Below, piece after piece: positions 10,001 to 19,808 of a DNA stretch of 20,524 nucleotides; the stretch's first letter is position 1, and each line of letters begins with the position of its first letter. The stretch comes from Silene noctiflora. Lineage: Eukaryota; Streptophyta; Magnoliopsida; Caryophyllales; Caryophyllaceae. The notes beneath the pieces were generated by a model that searched no databases, had not been told where the DNA came from, and saw only the letters and a list, made by a program, of their open reading frames with translations. The position numbers and the translations under genes were made by a program. The DNA lies in NCBI GenBank assembly GCA_009801015.1, contig VHZZ01001242.1:61829-82352 (forward strand). The letters are read 5' to 3'.

Positions 10001-10672
10001 ACATATAAATAAAACATATTACAGGATTACATTCAATTACGACATATAAGATGGAACTGGAACATTGCCACTGACTGCGTTTACAACGACTATTGAAAAT
10101 CTATTTAGGATGTCAGCAACTGACATATTCCACATGCAGCACAGTGTAAGTCTATCGGCACATAGCTTAGATGTCCGAATTCGCGTCCGCTTATTGACAT
10201 ACATCTGAGTACCTTACAGGATGATGAACAAGCCTTCTCGACAGTGCAAGAGCTGCTCCGTCTCACCCTTTTCAAGGTTCATATTGGTCCAGATGCAGCG
10301 CTTTCACGAATTAATGTTTTACAGTGGGTAGTGAAACGTGTTCTTATTGATGATGAGGATGGCAATGTTCCCGCATCTGGAATAACTAAGGAGATTGCTA
10401 CAAAGTCACAGACTGTAAACAGCCTACCAGAATATCATACTGGACCAAAAATCTCCCCTGTGTTCACTACCAGCACCAACACTACCACTCTTGCAGAACC
10501 AACACCAATGATGATCGATAATGAAACCACGACGCCGAGTTTTTTATTGACATGACAACTCCACCAGAACAGAAGATAACTTAAGATATTGTCCTATGCC
10601 TACCACAATTACAACTCTCTAAGAAGAAGGTTAAGAAAGATAAGGCTGGTCTTTCATCTGCAATTCTTCCAT
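7051..10672 (+). pseudogene. Replication protein A large subunit (RPA1/RPA70)-like pseudogene, eight exons
   Basis: RPA1 binds single-stranded DNA in nuclear replication and repair through OB folds. Exons inferred from splice sites and frame: 7051-7194, 8552-8819, 8912-9014, 9113-9239, 9336-9435, about 9700-9894 (start unresolved), 10025-10145 and 10220 to about 10672. Exons 1-2 give a first OB fold (VYLDELTNTRKNYKVKVKVL, then LFTDQVDMYEDAIKHNKVYE). Exons 3-5 give a second (VREILLIDH, RPLTISVWDEL, VFIHRPTGEKAEALAAW). Exons 6-8 give the C-terminal zinc-ribbon OB fold: the pairs CSKC and CSNC, then GTLPLTAFTTTIENLF and LFKVHIGPDAALSR. The last exon ends in a Lys-rich tail (KKKVKKDK) that could be a nuclear signal. 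In-frame TAA codons lie at 8768, 9234, 9416 and 10047; a T-run at 10540 seems one base short, with a further TAA at 10582. Exon phases otherwise match, so decay is recent. Plant Helitrons also carry RPA-like ORFs, but the introns and the lack of a Rep/helicase argue for a host paralogue. Confidence 0.8.
7195..8551 (+). other. GC-AG intron 1 of the RPA-like pseudogene
   Basis: Exon 1 ends GATGACAAG and the intron begins GCAAGA, a good match to the rare GC-donor consensus (AG/GCAAGT). It ends at the AG at 8550-8551. Joining here is phase 0 and restores the OB-fold reading frame. The 1.36-kb intron is AT-rich and holds no gene that I can support. Confidence 0.75.
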
Positions 10673-11520
10673 AGAGTGGCCGAAGATCAATGCAGGCTTA
10701 ACAAGCCATATAAGCATTATATAGCTATAATGGCCTGTTAATTGAAAATTTTGGTGCAGTGGGTCTGCACTTGTATAATTAGTTTAACTATGAACCTTGG
10801 ATGATGCCATAATGGCCTATTATGTAGGTATTTTGCTGTAGTAAGTTTGCAACTGAACAACTAGCTGAATTTCCAACCTTCTATGATGCCCAATACGTGT
10901 TGTATTTTGTAGTAGACTACCTTTTGTTATAATCATAACTACTAAGCAGTACAATTACAGGAGTTATGCATCTCATCAAACACTACCTACACTCAATTTT
11001 TCAGGGCCAACTTTCAAAACAAGCAAGTTAATGATGGCATGTAATCAAGCGCAAATTTATGAAATGGTACATATGCTAGCACTGATTCTACAGTCAAAGT
11101 GAAACTAATAAAGTGTATCCACTAATCACTTATTCACACACTAAATTCCAATGATAGGTGCTTAACATTATGTTAATCGAATATTGGTTGGAATAATCAT
11201 AAAAATACTATATACCAGCTCTATACCTATAAGTGCAACTATACCATTAGGTTAGATTTCGTCAGATCTCACATATATATTATGTAAAAAATCCCACAAA
11301 ACTATGAGATGTGACAGCAATTTCATTGTCTGTATCTTTGAAAAATAACTGTAGTACATACATACGTACTTCTGCCCCTTATTGTACTCTTATATGTCTC
11401 CTCGATTTTGCAAATTGATATTCTATGAAGCTGTCTAATTTAAACTTTACTACACACTAATCCCACACACACCACTAACTATTCAAAAAAAAAGAAGGCA
11501 ACAGAAACAAGTCTCAGAAA
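10673..11520. other. Intergenic spacer
   Basis: AT-rich, with no gene or known element seen. ATAATGGCCTGTTAA near 10726 and ATAATGGCCTATTAT near 10810 are short near-repeats in what would be the 3' flank of the RPA-like gene. A run of nine A residues near 11485, followed by purine-rich sequence, precedes the next start codon at 11521. Confidence 0.4.
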
Positions 11521-11641
11521 ATGGCCAATATGCAAACAGATGAAGATGTTCCTATAATTGATGGAGCTCAGTAATCTGGTCATCCGTGAACTTAAAGCTA
11601 AGAAACTAGAACATGTAAATTATACTTATTAAATAGGATTA

Positions 11642-11755
11642 ATTAATGGGAATAATCCATACTATGAGTGCCCTTCTTGTATTAATTCAAACTATGAATT
11701 AACTCACTTTAATCCCAATTATCCTACTGTCTTCCTTGATTGCACTTGTCCAACT
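11642..11755 (+). repeat. Left terminal inverted repeat
   Basis: Pairs with 12640-12752. Shared blocks include CATACTATG and the stretch TTAACTCACTTTAATCC. Confidence 0.8.
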
Positions 11756-12639
11756 TTGTTACCTCCTAATTCCGGTAATGTATATATTTAAATCTCATTA
11801 TCATCACCTTTATCACCATTAACATTTTAATCACCATTATTAACAACCACCAGCTATAAACTCAACCACCACTACCACCAAACTCAACCACCCACCACCA
11901 CTACTTATGCCCACTTCACGCCCTTCTGCATCTACTCCATTGTCATCTATGAGATCTGATCTGACGGCTTCGAACCCAACGACGCTCCTCTTATGAATCC
12001 CAATGTCACCTCCTGCTGCTCCAAAATACTCAATTGGGGATCATTAATTGCTTAAGAGTGTTAATGAATAAGATTGATTACCTTCTCCTTCAAAATATCA
12101 CCATCCAACAACCACACTTAACCTAAATTAAATTTTACCCCCAAATTGAAATGGGTTTCTAGGGTTTTCGAAAACACTATCACTACTACTGATTGAAGAG
12201 CATGCGGTTCAAGGTGAAGGCAACAACCTCAAAAGAAGCCATAAAGCAACGAAAATGAGGTTGAATACGGCTCAATGGTGGGTGTAGCTGGTGGCGTGAA
12301 TGATGGTTTTTGTTAGATGAAAGGTGCTCGCTTGTTAAGGATGGTGTCGGGTTGGTGTTGATGAATATGCTCCAGATTTGTTTGATATGGTTCTCTTGTT
12401 GCTGCTGAACGGTGATGTTTTGAAGGTGTGGTGCTGGTGTGTAAGGGTTGTGGTGGTGGTGGAGAAGATGGTTTATATGGTCTGAGAAGAATGGAAAGAG
12501 AGAATGGAGGATTAAAGGGGAAAGTGAGGTTAATGGTGCTGAGATTTAGCCAAGGAAAGAGATGAAGGAAACTTGATGGCGTTTTTTCGAAAATTAATGG
12601 TGAAGAAGTAAAGGGGTTACCTGTTCTTTAGGTAGCCGA

Positions 12640-12752
12640 TCACTAAGGTGCAATATGGGAAGAGTGTAGGATAGTCAGGATTAAAGTGAGTTAATGCATA
12701 ATTTGGATTAATATAAGAAGAGCATCCATAGTATGTATTATTCCCATTAATA
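12640..12752 (-). repeat. Right terminal inverted repeat
   Basis: Reverse-complement partner of 11642-11755. It is extended outward by a 29-bp direct repeat (12709-12737 against 12748-12776, two mismatches). Confidence 0.8.
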
Positions 12753-13926
12753 TAAGAAGGGCACCCATAGTATGTACAATTTCAACATTCATAAACATAA
12801 GCATTGATAGACCAATTTGATAGCAAAGGTAGTTAACCACACCAATAATTTATCAGAGCTGTATAGTTAAATAATTAACATTTATCTGAGCTATGGTATT
12901 TACCCCAAATTGTTTGTAATCGTACATTGATTTTATAGTTGCTTTTATTTTACAATCTGAAATATCAATCAATAACTCCGAACATGTATAAACCATTATC
13001 ATAAAATGGCCTCTAATGACTTCTAATTACATTGCAGTGTTTGCAGTCGTTTGGAAATAGGCTTGTATGTTGTTCACTAGGACATTTCATATCTGCTTTA
13101 CTTTCACAGGATATGACAACATCTGCAACTAAAGTCAGCATTTAGTTCCAACCACTGTTGCTTACTATCACAGAAATGCTTGGAATGCCACTTCCAGAAT
13201 TCAAAATTCTAGATGAAGACACTAGTAGAGTTTCATTAACCGTCAGAGATTTCAGATACTCCATTGAAGGGGTGCACTACGGAGAGGCCTCTACAACAAT
13301 CCAGGCCTCTCTAGAAATAGCAGCACACAGTGTTATTCGTGACCTAATTAAAAACTACGGACTTTATGTAAGGGATGTTTCAGCTATTAGAAAAGAAGCT
13401 ATTGAGAGGTTGGCAAACCTTTGGCGTCTGAAGCGAAAAGAACTCGAGCATCTGCTTAATGGCTTGCCAAAGATGAACATGCCTGAAGAGTTCGAGCCTC
13501 ATTCATCAAGTCATCAAAATTACATTGAGATAAATTTTGAACAAGCATTCCAAACTGATATCAACAGGTTACAACTAGACTGTACTGCTACTGAAAATTG
13601 TGGAACATACACCCTATAGTTTCACAGCATGGGTAGCCATCTGCCACCACAGAAATAGCAGTGGTCTAAAAACAACATTCAGTAAAACTTTTGCAAGCGC
13701 TGCAAGGGATGAACAAGAACTAACAGAAGATGTCATCAACTACTTGGTTCCAATATATAACATCGAAATAGTAGATGTAAACTATGTGGCGAACAAAACT
13801 GAAGTTGCTGCTCTTGTTTGCGAACATATCCAGAAACAATGCGCAAAGATAAAAGACCATATCAACGCAAAACAGAGGTATACTGCATACAAGCAGCGTG
13901 CAATTGATTTTAACGATAAAAGCTAG

Positions 13927-14405
13927 AGCTCATTTATAATTCAGGAATTATGCCACTAAAATTAAGCCAGCTATGTAGTCTACAGTTAACTTTTGTAGCC
14001 ACTTTGTTTGTCTGTTGTAGATTTCTTATGAAGCGGAGTTTATCTAAATGGTTGTTGACAGTTCAAACGGCTAAATACAGATATGTTATCCTATTACATC
14101 TGCTTGCAAGCTAGAATACGTACACATGTAAAACAGGACCTACACAAACAGCTGATGCTTGTATGTAAACAATAAACATAAATAATAATGCAATGAAAAA
14201 GGCAACACATTAACAAAAAGTACACTGAAAACAACAAATGTAAATTCTGCATTAGACATGCAGCAAGATTCTGTACACAAGCCTGCATGTGGCCGAAAAC
14301 GGTGCATAGAGTTCTGAGGTGCAAACATCAATTACACACATAAGATATACTAAAACTACCATAAGATAAATATATACATACTATCATTATTGCCTGAGGA
14401 ATCAC
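13927..14405. other. Gene-free spacer between convergent coding remnants
   Basis: Probable 3' flank of the dsRBD-like gene and of the minus-strand coding stretch that converges on it. Two minus-strand open frames at 14094-14331 overlap each other in different frames and are hydrophobic and Cys-rich without family features; I treat them as chance. Confidence 0.4.
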
Positions 14406-14912
14406 TTAGCAGTCCGAATCATAGTATCGTTCACTTCCTGAATGATCCGAATTCTGCATGTTGGCAATTTCCTTGGCAAATCGCTTCTCTTCAAGACGCT
14501 CATGATACTTGATCTTCTGACGAGTGTCAACTATCCTCCTCCCTCTCCTAACCATTATATACCCATCATAATTTTCTGAAACAAATTGCCTTCGATAATC
14601 AATCTAAAGTTTGGATGTTGCAGTACCCACCAAGAAGAGTTTAGCCCAAGGCCTGTAAGCTTCAGCCATACTCCTCTTATCAGCGTTCTCAAGCCTATCA
14701 AAAATATTCCAACTGATTCCTTCAATATCAAAAAATGGATGATGAGTTTGTCCATCACTTACTGCAGACATTCTTTCTGGTGATATAGACTTTACCTGAC
14801 CACTTTTCCATCCCACATTGTCTCTAAGAAATTCTACTTCATCATCAACATTTTTGTAATAAGGTCTGGGCAGTTGAAAACAGCCATTATAGTAGTTTTT
14901 GTTAAGGTTATT
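14406..14912 (-). pseudogene. Unrecognised minus-strand coding exon with one internal TAG
   Basis: One minus-strand frame is open from 14912 to a TAA at 14406-14408 except for a single TAG at 14604-14606. The stretch looks like real coding: mixed composition, with RPYYKNVDDEVEFLRDNVGW, then MSAVSDGQTHHPFFDIEG and RSMAEAYRPWAKLF. After the stop come NYDGYIMVRRGRRIVDTR, a charged helix (HERLEEKRFAKEIANM) and an acidic Ser/Tyr-rich end (SERYYDSDC). The start is unclear: a YAG acceptor-like site (CAACTGCCCAG) lies near 14870, so this is probably the last exon of a longer gene. I do not recognise the family. The stop may be a mutation or a sequencing error. Confidence 0.5.
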
Positions 14913-15488
14913 TCACAGGGAGTTCTTGGGGTAAACAGTGAGAAATAAGAGAAATGGGTGGTCAAAATGTGATTAATGTATTAGTTTATATAGTAAATAA
15001 GAGTTGTAACTCAGTACTTATTACTTGCAAATTAATAGCCTAGGTAATCTAAGAGTCACAACCTTAATGCGTTATGTCAATGAACAGTGGAGTCTTTTCA
15101 AACTGTTTACAACTTTATGGTATATACATTGGTATAGTATTAGTAGTTAGCATGATAATCTGAATATATGGTACTTCATACACATAAAAATAATTATAGG
15201 ACATGGTAAATTGGTAATCTACACATGCATTAAGAACAGTACGAATGTAAATAGTGTGAAGGCACGCATTTTGTAGGTACATAACATTGTGATAATTACA
15301 TTAATGATACAACAATATTCTTAGGAAATTCCAAGAATGTTACAAATAATAAAAATAACTGCAACAACATTAAAATATAAAATGTTATAAAATGTAAAAT
15401 TAATATTTTTCATTAATACCTAATTCATTTAGAATTCGTAGTGGTTAACGTTGACAATAAACTTTTGTTTCACCACCATTGTTTAACT
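14913..15488. other. AT-rich spacer
   Basis: Very AT-rich, with poly-A and TTAAT runs. No gene, RNA or element is recognised. Confidence 0.4.
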
Positions 15489-15537
15489 GCAGTCGAAAGC
15501 CAACTTGCTTAAAGTAACTCAAGCGCTCTAACCACTT
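15489..15537 (-). repeat. Possible tRNA-derived SINE head
   Basis: On the minus strand, AAGTGGTTAGAGCGCTTGAG resembles a tRNA D-arm with a pol III A box. About 30 bases later GGCTTTCGACTGC resembles a B box (GGTTCGANNCC). The acceptor stem does not fold as a tRNA, so a worn SINE head is more likely than a gene. The sequence downstream (leftward) has no clear tail, so the call is weak. Confidence 0.3.
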
Positions 15538-15764
15538 ATTTTTCATACTCAAAGTACAAGTATAAAAACACTAAATATGAGAAAAAAAATAATTAATTAC
15601 AGGTTGATTACCAAAAAAAGGAAAGAAAAAGGAGAACAATGCACACACGTTGCTATGAACAAACAACATAGTAAGTTTTTTTAAAAAGGTTCTAAATCCA
15701 GAAAATACCTAAGAATAAGAGTATGCAGATCAAAAATGACATCTGAATCTTCCTATTGTTAGAT

Positions 15765-15854
15765 GTCCCATTTGAACTATGCATCAGTCTACATAACTTG
15801 CAAATTATGGTCCAATCTGAACTATACGTCAGTTTACAAAATCTGCACATACTG
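15765..15854. repeat. Imperfect 45-bp tandem duplication
   Basis: 15765-15809 and 15810-15854 align over their full length at about 75% identity by eye; both contain TGAACTATRC and CAGTYTACA. Confidence 0.6.
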
Positions 15855-16182
15855 AGTAAAGATACACACCAATAAGCTGCAAATAGACACCGTAACTGCA
15901 TAATGAGGTTGTAGCAAGTACTAAGGCATGAAAGAATTGGCAATGTCTAGGGTAGCGACCACCTCTAATCCAACAAATATCATATAGCTTCACCAGCTTA
16001 GTCGTACAAGCAAAGTGATATATAATGACTAATACCTTTAGCACCAAGAATTAACTTATGATACATGTATCTAAACCTACGTAAATTACAAACCATAATA
16101 ATTCACTATTCTCATTGGTTCTTGAAGATGGGTCTGTTCTCATGTCTTTTGAGGGATAATATGCAGAGTTGGAGAAACTTAC

Positions 16183-16963
16183 GGTCTTCGCAGAACTCTT
16201 GTGCAACATTGTTTAGGCGCTGGTCTGAATTTGGCTTACCCTCCAATTTTCCAGACCGAAAAAAAAAACTGATAAATTAAATACTACCGTCATGGATTTT
16301 TGACAAGCAACATTTGTAGTTTGTACTACCTACTAGGTTTCCAATAGTTACCGACTTAAGATAGATTATTCATTCACTATTTTATAAAAGGAATTTATTT
16401 TATAAAAATCACCTTATAAGAGCATGATGATTTTTTATAACCTAGAACAAAAAAGAAGTGAATGATGTAAAGTAAAATTGTCATTCAAAATATGAGTCTC
16501 TACTTCTTGCGTCAACTGTTACGACTCCAGTACCTGAAACTTATCACCTGGTGGCATAGCTCTCGCACCTTCAGATTCACTACTTGAACTGCCTGAATCT
16601 GAGCTCGAGGAATCGAATAAAAAGGTCAGCGAACAAAATCTCCTGAGAAATGTAAAAAACTGAACTAAATTATAAATTTATAGAACAGAAATACAATCAT
16701 GTGTCCAGAAGGAGCAATATGGAGGTGAATAACAGATCAATCTATGCAACAACATCATCAGAACCTTAGTAAAAAAATCATTAGTTCGGCTGACATAATT
16801 CATACTTTAGAACCGTCATTGAATAATCACATACCACAAAATGCAACGAGAATGAGGTAAAAAAAATAGTTAAAAGGGTTGAAGTATCAGAGACAAAAAA
16901 CACAGTACCAGCACTACGAAAATATGCAGGTGCAACACAGTGGATAGCAACCACTGAGGCCAT
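16183..16963 (-). other. Candidate exons of an unrecognised minus-strand gene
   Basis: Three weak exon candidates lie in minus-strand order. (a) An ATG at 16963 opens MASVVAIHCVAPAYFRSAG, which could be the start of a plastid-targeted protein, followed by GTACTG. (b) 16642 down to 16519, after a TTTCTCAG acceptor, has SDSGSSSSESEG and ends PPGDKFQVLES before a TAA; a CAG/GTACTG donor exists just before that stop. (c) 16240-16183 reads GKPNSDQRLNNVAQEFCED and ends at a GTAAGT donor. Candidates b and c join in phase through the CAG donor. The phase between a and b does not match simply. No family is recognised, and these may be unrelated. Confidence 0.25.
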
Positions 16964-18755
16964 AATTTCAATGAATATTAACCAGATGTTTTTTTTGTTT
17001 TTTCACTACTTGAAACTTAAAGCTTGAGGAGATTTTACATGTTTTTAGCTTATACGGAGTACTACTTATTAGTCTCTCAGTGGCCTTTCTTCTCTACCAA
17101 CACAAATTTAAAATGCATCCGTTTAGAAATCTCTTTCTTTAGAAAGTAATAGGTACTGATACTATAAACCTCGATTTAGTCTGATATTTCAAACAATTAC
17201 TACTGAGTTTACTCAGATATAATTACAATCAGTCAAGCAATTATATAACATGGGAACTCAAGCAACTAGGCTATATTATTGTATCATGGTTGGAATTCCT
17301 CTTCGCAGAATTAACCCTGTTTGTAACGTGGTAATGACTTTCAGAAGTGTAACATACACGCTTACCCCTGGGACACAGCAACAAGATTCGATAATTATTT
17401 TGTCCTAAATAATATTGAACATGGAACTAAGGGTTCGCAGGTAAGATTTGATAAAGCAATTACAGTATCAACAAACATGTGACAATTGTCAACTCAGCAA
17501 ATAAGGACAAGAGTTATTCCAAAATACCTCGAGTATGCAGGTTCCCAACTCTAAGAACTCGAACGCTGAAACCCTAAGAACTCGAACGCTGAAACTTACT
17601 ACCAATTGGAAACCATACTTTTCAGAAAGAATAAAAACAGGAAAACATCACCGGACTATGGGTGTAGCTGAGTTTCAGATTTAAGGATCATGTTTATGAA
17701 TAAATAAGACAAATTCATCACTGAGTAATTAATACCTGGAATGTTGATATAGATATTGGATATTTAGAGGTTTGAAAATCCAGTTGAAAGCCATGCTTCA
17801 ATATTAGTTTCTGAAACCCATATCAGAATAATTGACTGATAGATACATAAACAGCATATTTGGTAACATTATTTAGGATTAAATGCACCGGATTTTGGGT
17901 TAGTGTACCCTCTATCAGTTCATCCAAACAAACTTTTCAACTGAAAATTATGCAGTGCAACATGGAAAAGGAAAATGAATTTTGAAAACACTCTTCCTAT
18001 AGTTATGTTATAAAAATCAAACTGTTATATTTCGAAAATATTTGAACTACAAAGCTAATCCCAGACTGCCAAAACATCAATAACAAAAACACATACCTGG
18101 TATCTACAAAAAATCATTAAGAATACCCAAAATAACCAATATAGCATAAAAACATTCACACCAATTAACAAATATCCTGTCAAAACACAGGCAAAGATCT
18201 TTAGTTAGAGGTATTGAAAGAATGCCCAATAAAAAAAAAAGTTCTGGCTACTTTATTCAACAGATGGCCAAAACTTTACATGACACACACGGTGGTCTAT
18301 TTCTCGCTAATATGACCTACAAACAAACAGTACGATTAGATCTCACATTCATCAATTGAAATCGCCTCATCAATGAGCCCAAACTGATTCATGTAAGTAG
18401 TTCACAAATGCAACATGGGTGCAAAGTGATTAATAACATACGAGTTTCATCCTCAACCGTCAGTCATAAAGAATATATAGGAATTACTAAATCAGCTTAA
18501 ATCAGTCAGTCAAGTAGCTCAAAATTATACCACATAATAATATATAGATAGAATTAGTGTATAAAAAACAACAACAATCGACCAAGTATCTACTGGTATA
18601 CACAATGTCATATATTACTAAAACTAACTGATTAATAACATGCCTCAAACTCAGGCTTTCCGATTCCAAATAACAAAGTTAAAATAAAAATTTGTGGTTG
18701 ATAATGCAGATGCTCTCCCTCCACACATAAGTTATCAGGAATAAAAAAAAGGAGT
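16964..18755. other. AT-rich spacer without a supported gene
   Basis: No gene could be supported. A short plus-strand open frame starts at 17286 (about 40 codons, MVGIPLRRINPVCNV) but has no partner exons. A 23-bp tandem duplication is listed separately. The last bases before the LTR (18742-18754) are the purine run TAAAAAAAAGGAG. Confidence 0.4.
17551..17595. repeat. Perfect two-copy tandem duplication, 23-bp period
   Basis: CTAAGAACTCGAACGCTGAA plus AC occurs at 17551-17572 and again, identically, at 17574-17595. The lack of any mismatch suggests a recent event or an assembly artefact. Confidence 0.9.
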
Positions 18756-18905
18756 TGTAACACCCGTAAAATTGGGTTTGAGTTTTAAAAGTAATTTAAT
18801 AGGTTATTTAAAATAAATTACGGTTTAATCGTATTTTGGGTGAAAATATATATTTAAACTATTTCGATAATTAATTGGACCCATTATATTTTTAAATCCT
18901 ATTTC

Positions 18906-18914
18906 TATAAAATA
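18906..18914 (+). promoter_or_regulatory. Probable TATA box of the LTR promoter
   Basis: TATAAAATA lies 150 bp inside the LTR in AT-rich sequence. Transcription would be expected to start about 30 bp downstream, placing both hairpin arrays inside the transcript. Confidence 0.5.
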
Positions 18915-19808
18915 TAAATTTTATAGTATAATATTTATGTTAATAATAATAAGCTCCATCTTGAGTGTATAATTGCCTTAAGACGTGTTTTTAAATCAAA
19001 ACCGACTCATCTTATGTTGTCTTGGGCCTAGGTATGCCAATAGACCCATTTATCACCTTCTCCTCACAAAACCCCTCATCAAAATCTTCATATCCTTCAT
19101 TTCTCTCAGCACACACACCAAACACAATTCCACCATTCTTACAAAAGCTTCAAACTTTCATAACTTCACCATTTCTTGTCGGAATTCTGTGTTTTTCGCG
19201 TCTTCTTTCTCCTCTCTTCATTTTTCACCTTTTTAAGTAAGAAAGGAGTCACCTTTCTTCCTCTTAAACCATTTTTGAAATTCTCACCTTACCCTAATGG
19301 GTGAATTTTCTCTCTAATCTTGTGAATTATGTTGTTTAGGCAAGAATCTTGAAGACTCGGAGGCGGATAGCTATATAGTGGACGATTCCATCGAGGATTG
19401 AAGACGCTTNNAGGTAACGGTGATAGGTTACTCGGCGATACTTTGGAATTTTGGTGCTTATTTGTGTTATTTTGGATGTTTTATGCATAAAAGTTGATAA
19501 ATTTGCAAGTTTGGTGGTATACTTAGTTTTATTCATGACTCATGTTGCTTCTGTTGTGAGAATTATGGATGTTTGGGTTGATTTCATAGTATAAATGTTG
19601 AAATTGCCATCTTTTACATATTTTTGGTAAAATGTATACAATTCATGTTAAGATAATGGAATCCTTGCATAAATGTTGTGGGTTGGATGTTGGACATCTT
19701 GGTTGCTGGAAATTACATGTTTTAGGTGTTCCGTATCATGATCTTTGATGAAATTTCCGTTTAGGAAGGTGCCATGTCGATTTTAAGTGAAATCCCGCGT
19801 GCAGGTGT

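Larger units (their letters stand above)
11642..12776. mobile_element. Non-autonomous element with long terminal inverted repeats, inside an intron
   Basis: About 110 bp at 11642-11755 match the reverse complement of 12640-12752 at roughly 80-85% identity by eye, including the blocks ATTAATGGGAATAAT and CATTAACTCACTTTAATCC (the left copy has A for C at its start). Between them is about 880 bp without a transposase: the left half is rich in CCA/CAC and the right half in GGT/GTG. An extra outer copy of the right terminus (12748-12776) is a direct repeat of 12709-12737. I could not fix the exact ends or a target duplication, so the superfamily (MITE, Mutator-like or foldback) is open. It lies wholly within the 1.5-kb intron of the dsRBD-like gene. 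Confidence 0.75.
11521..13926 (+). pseudogene. Two-exon gene remnant with two dsRBD-like repeats
   Basis: Exon 1 (11521-11614) starts at an ATG (MANMQTDEDVPIIDG), shifts frame by one base near 11564, and ends ELKAKKLEH before a GTAAAT donor. Exon 2 (13110-13926) follows a TTTCACAG acceptor in matching phase. It has a TAG at 13143, then repeat 1: LLLTITEMLGMPLPEFKI, a beta-like middle (VRDFRYSIEGVHYGEA) and a helix (IQASLEIAAHSVIRDL). Repeat 2 is in the next frame after a one-base shift near 13578: VLLLKIVEHTPYSFTAWVAI, then TTFSKTFASAA and DEQELTEDVINYLV. Both fit the helix-strand-strand-strand-helix layout of a double-stranded-RNA-binding domain and align with each other, each followed by a conserved-looking YxxxxxDV segment (GLYVRDV and NIEIVDV). 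The basic KKxAK motif of true dsRBDs is missing, so RNA binding is doubtful. Three lesions make it a pseudogene unless the sequence has errors. I do not recognise a named family. Confidence 0.5.

Noticed and set aside
7051-10672. A Helitron-encoded RPA
   Set aside because: The copy has many introns and no Rep/helicase nearby, and I found no Helitron ends, so a host-type RPA1 paralogue fits better.
14094-14331. Two minus-strand Cys-rich hydrophobic open frames
   Set aside because: They overlap in different frames, have no homology that I recognise, and lie in the 3' flank between convergent coding stretches.
16065-16280. Plus-strand 71-codon open frame
   Set aside because: No motif; it overlaps a better minus-strand exon candidate with a GTAAGT donor.
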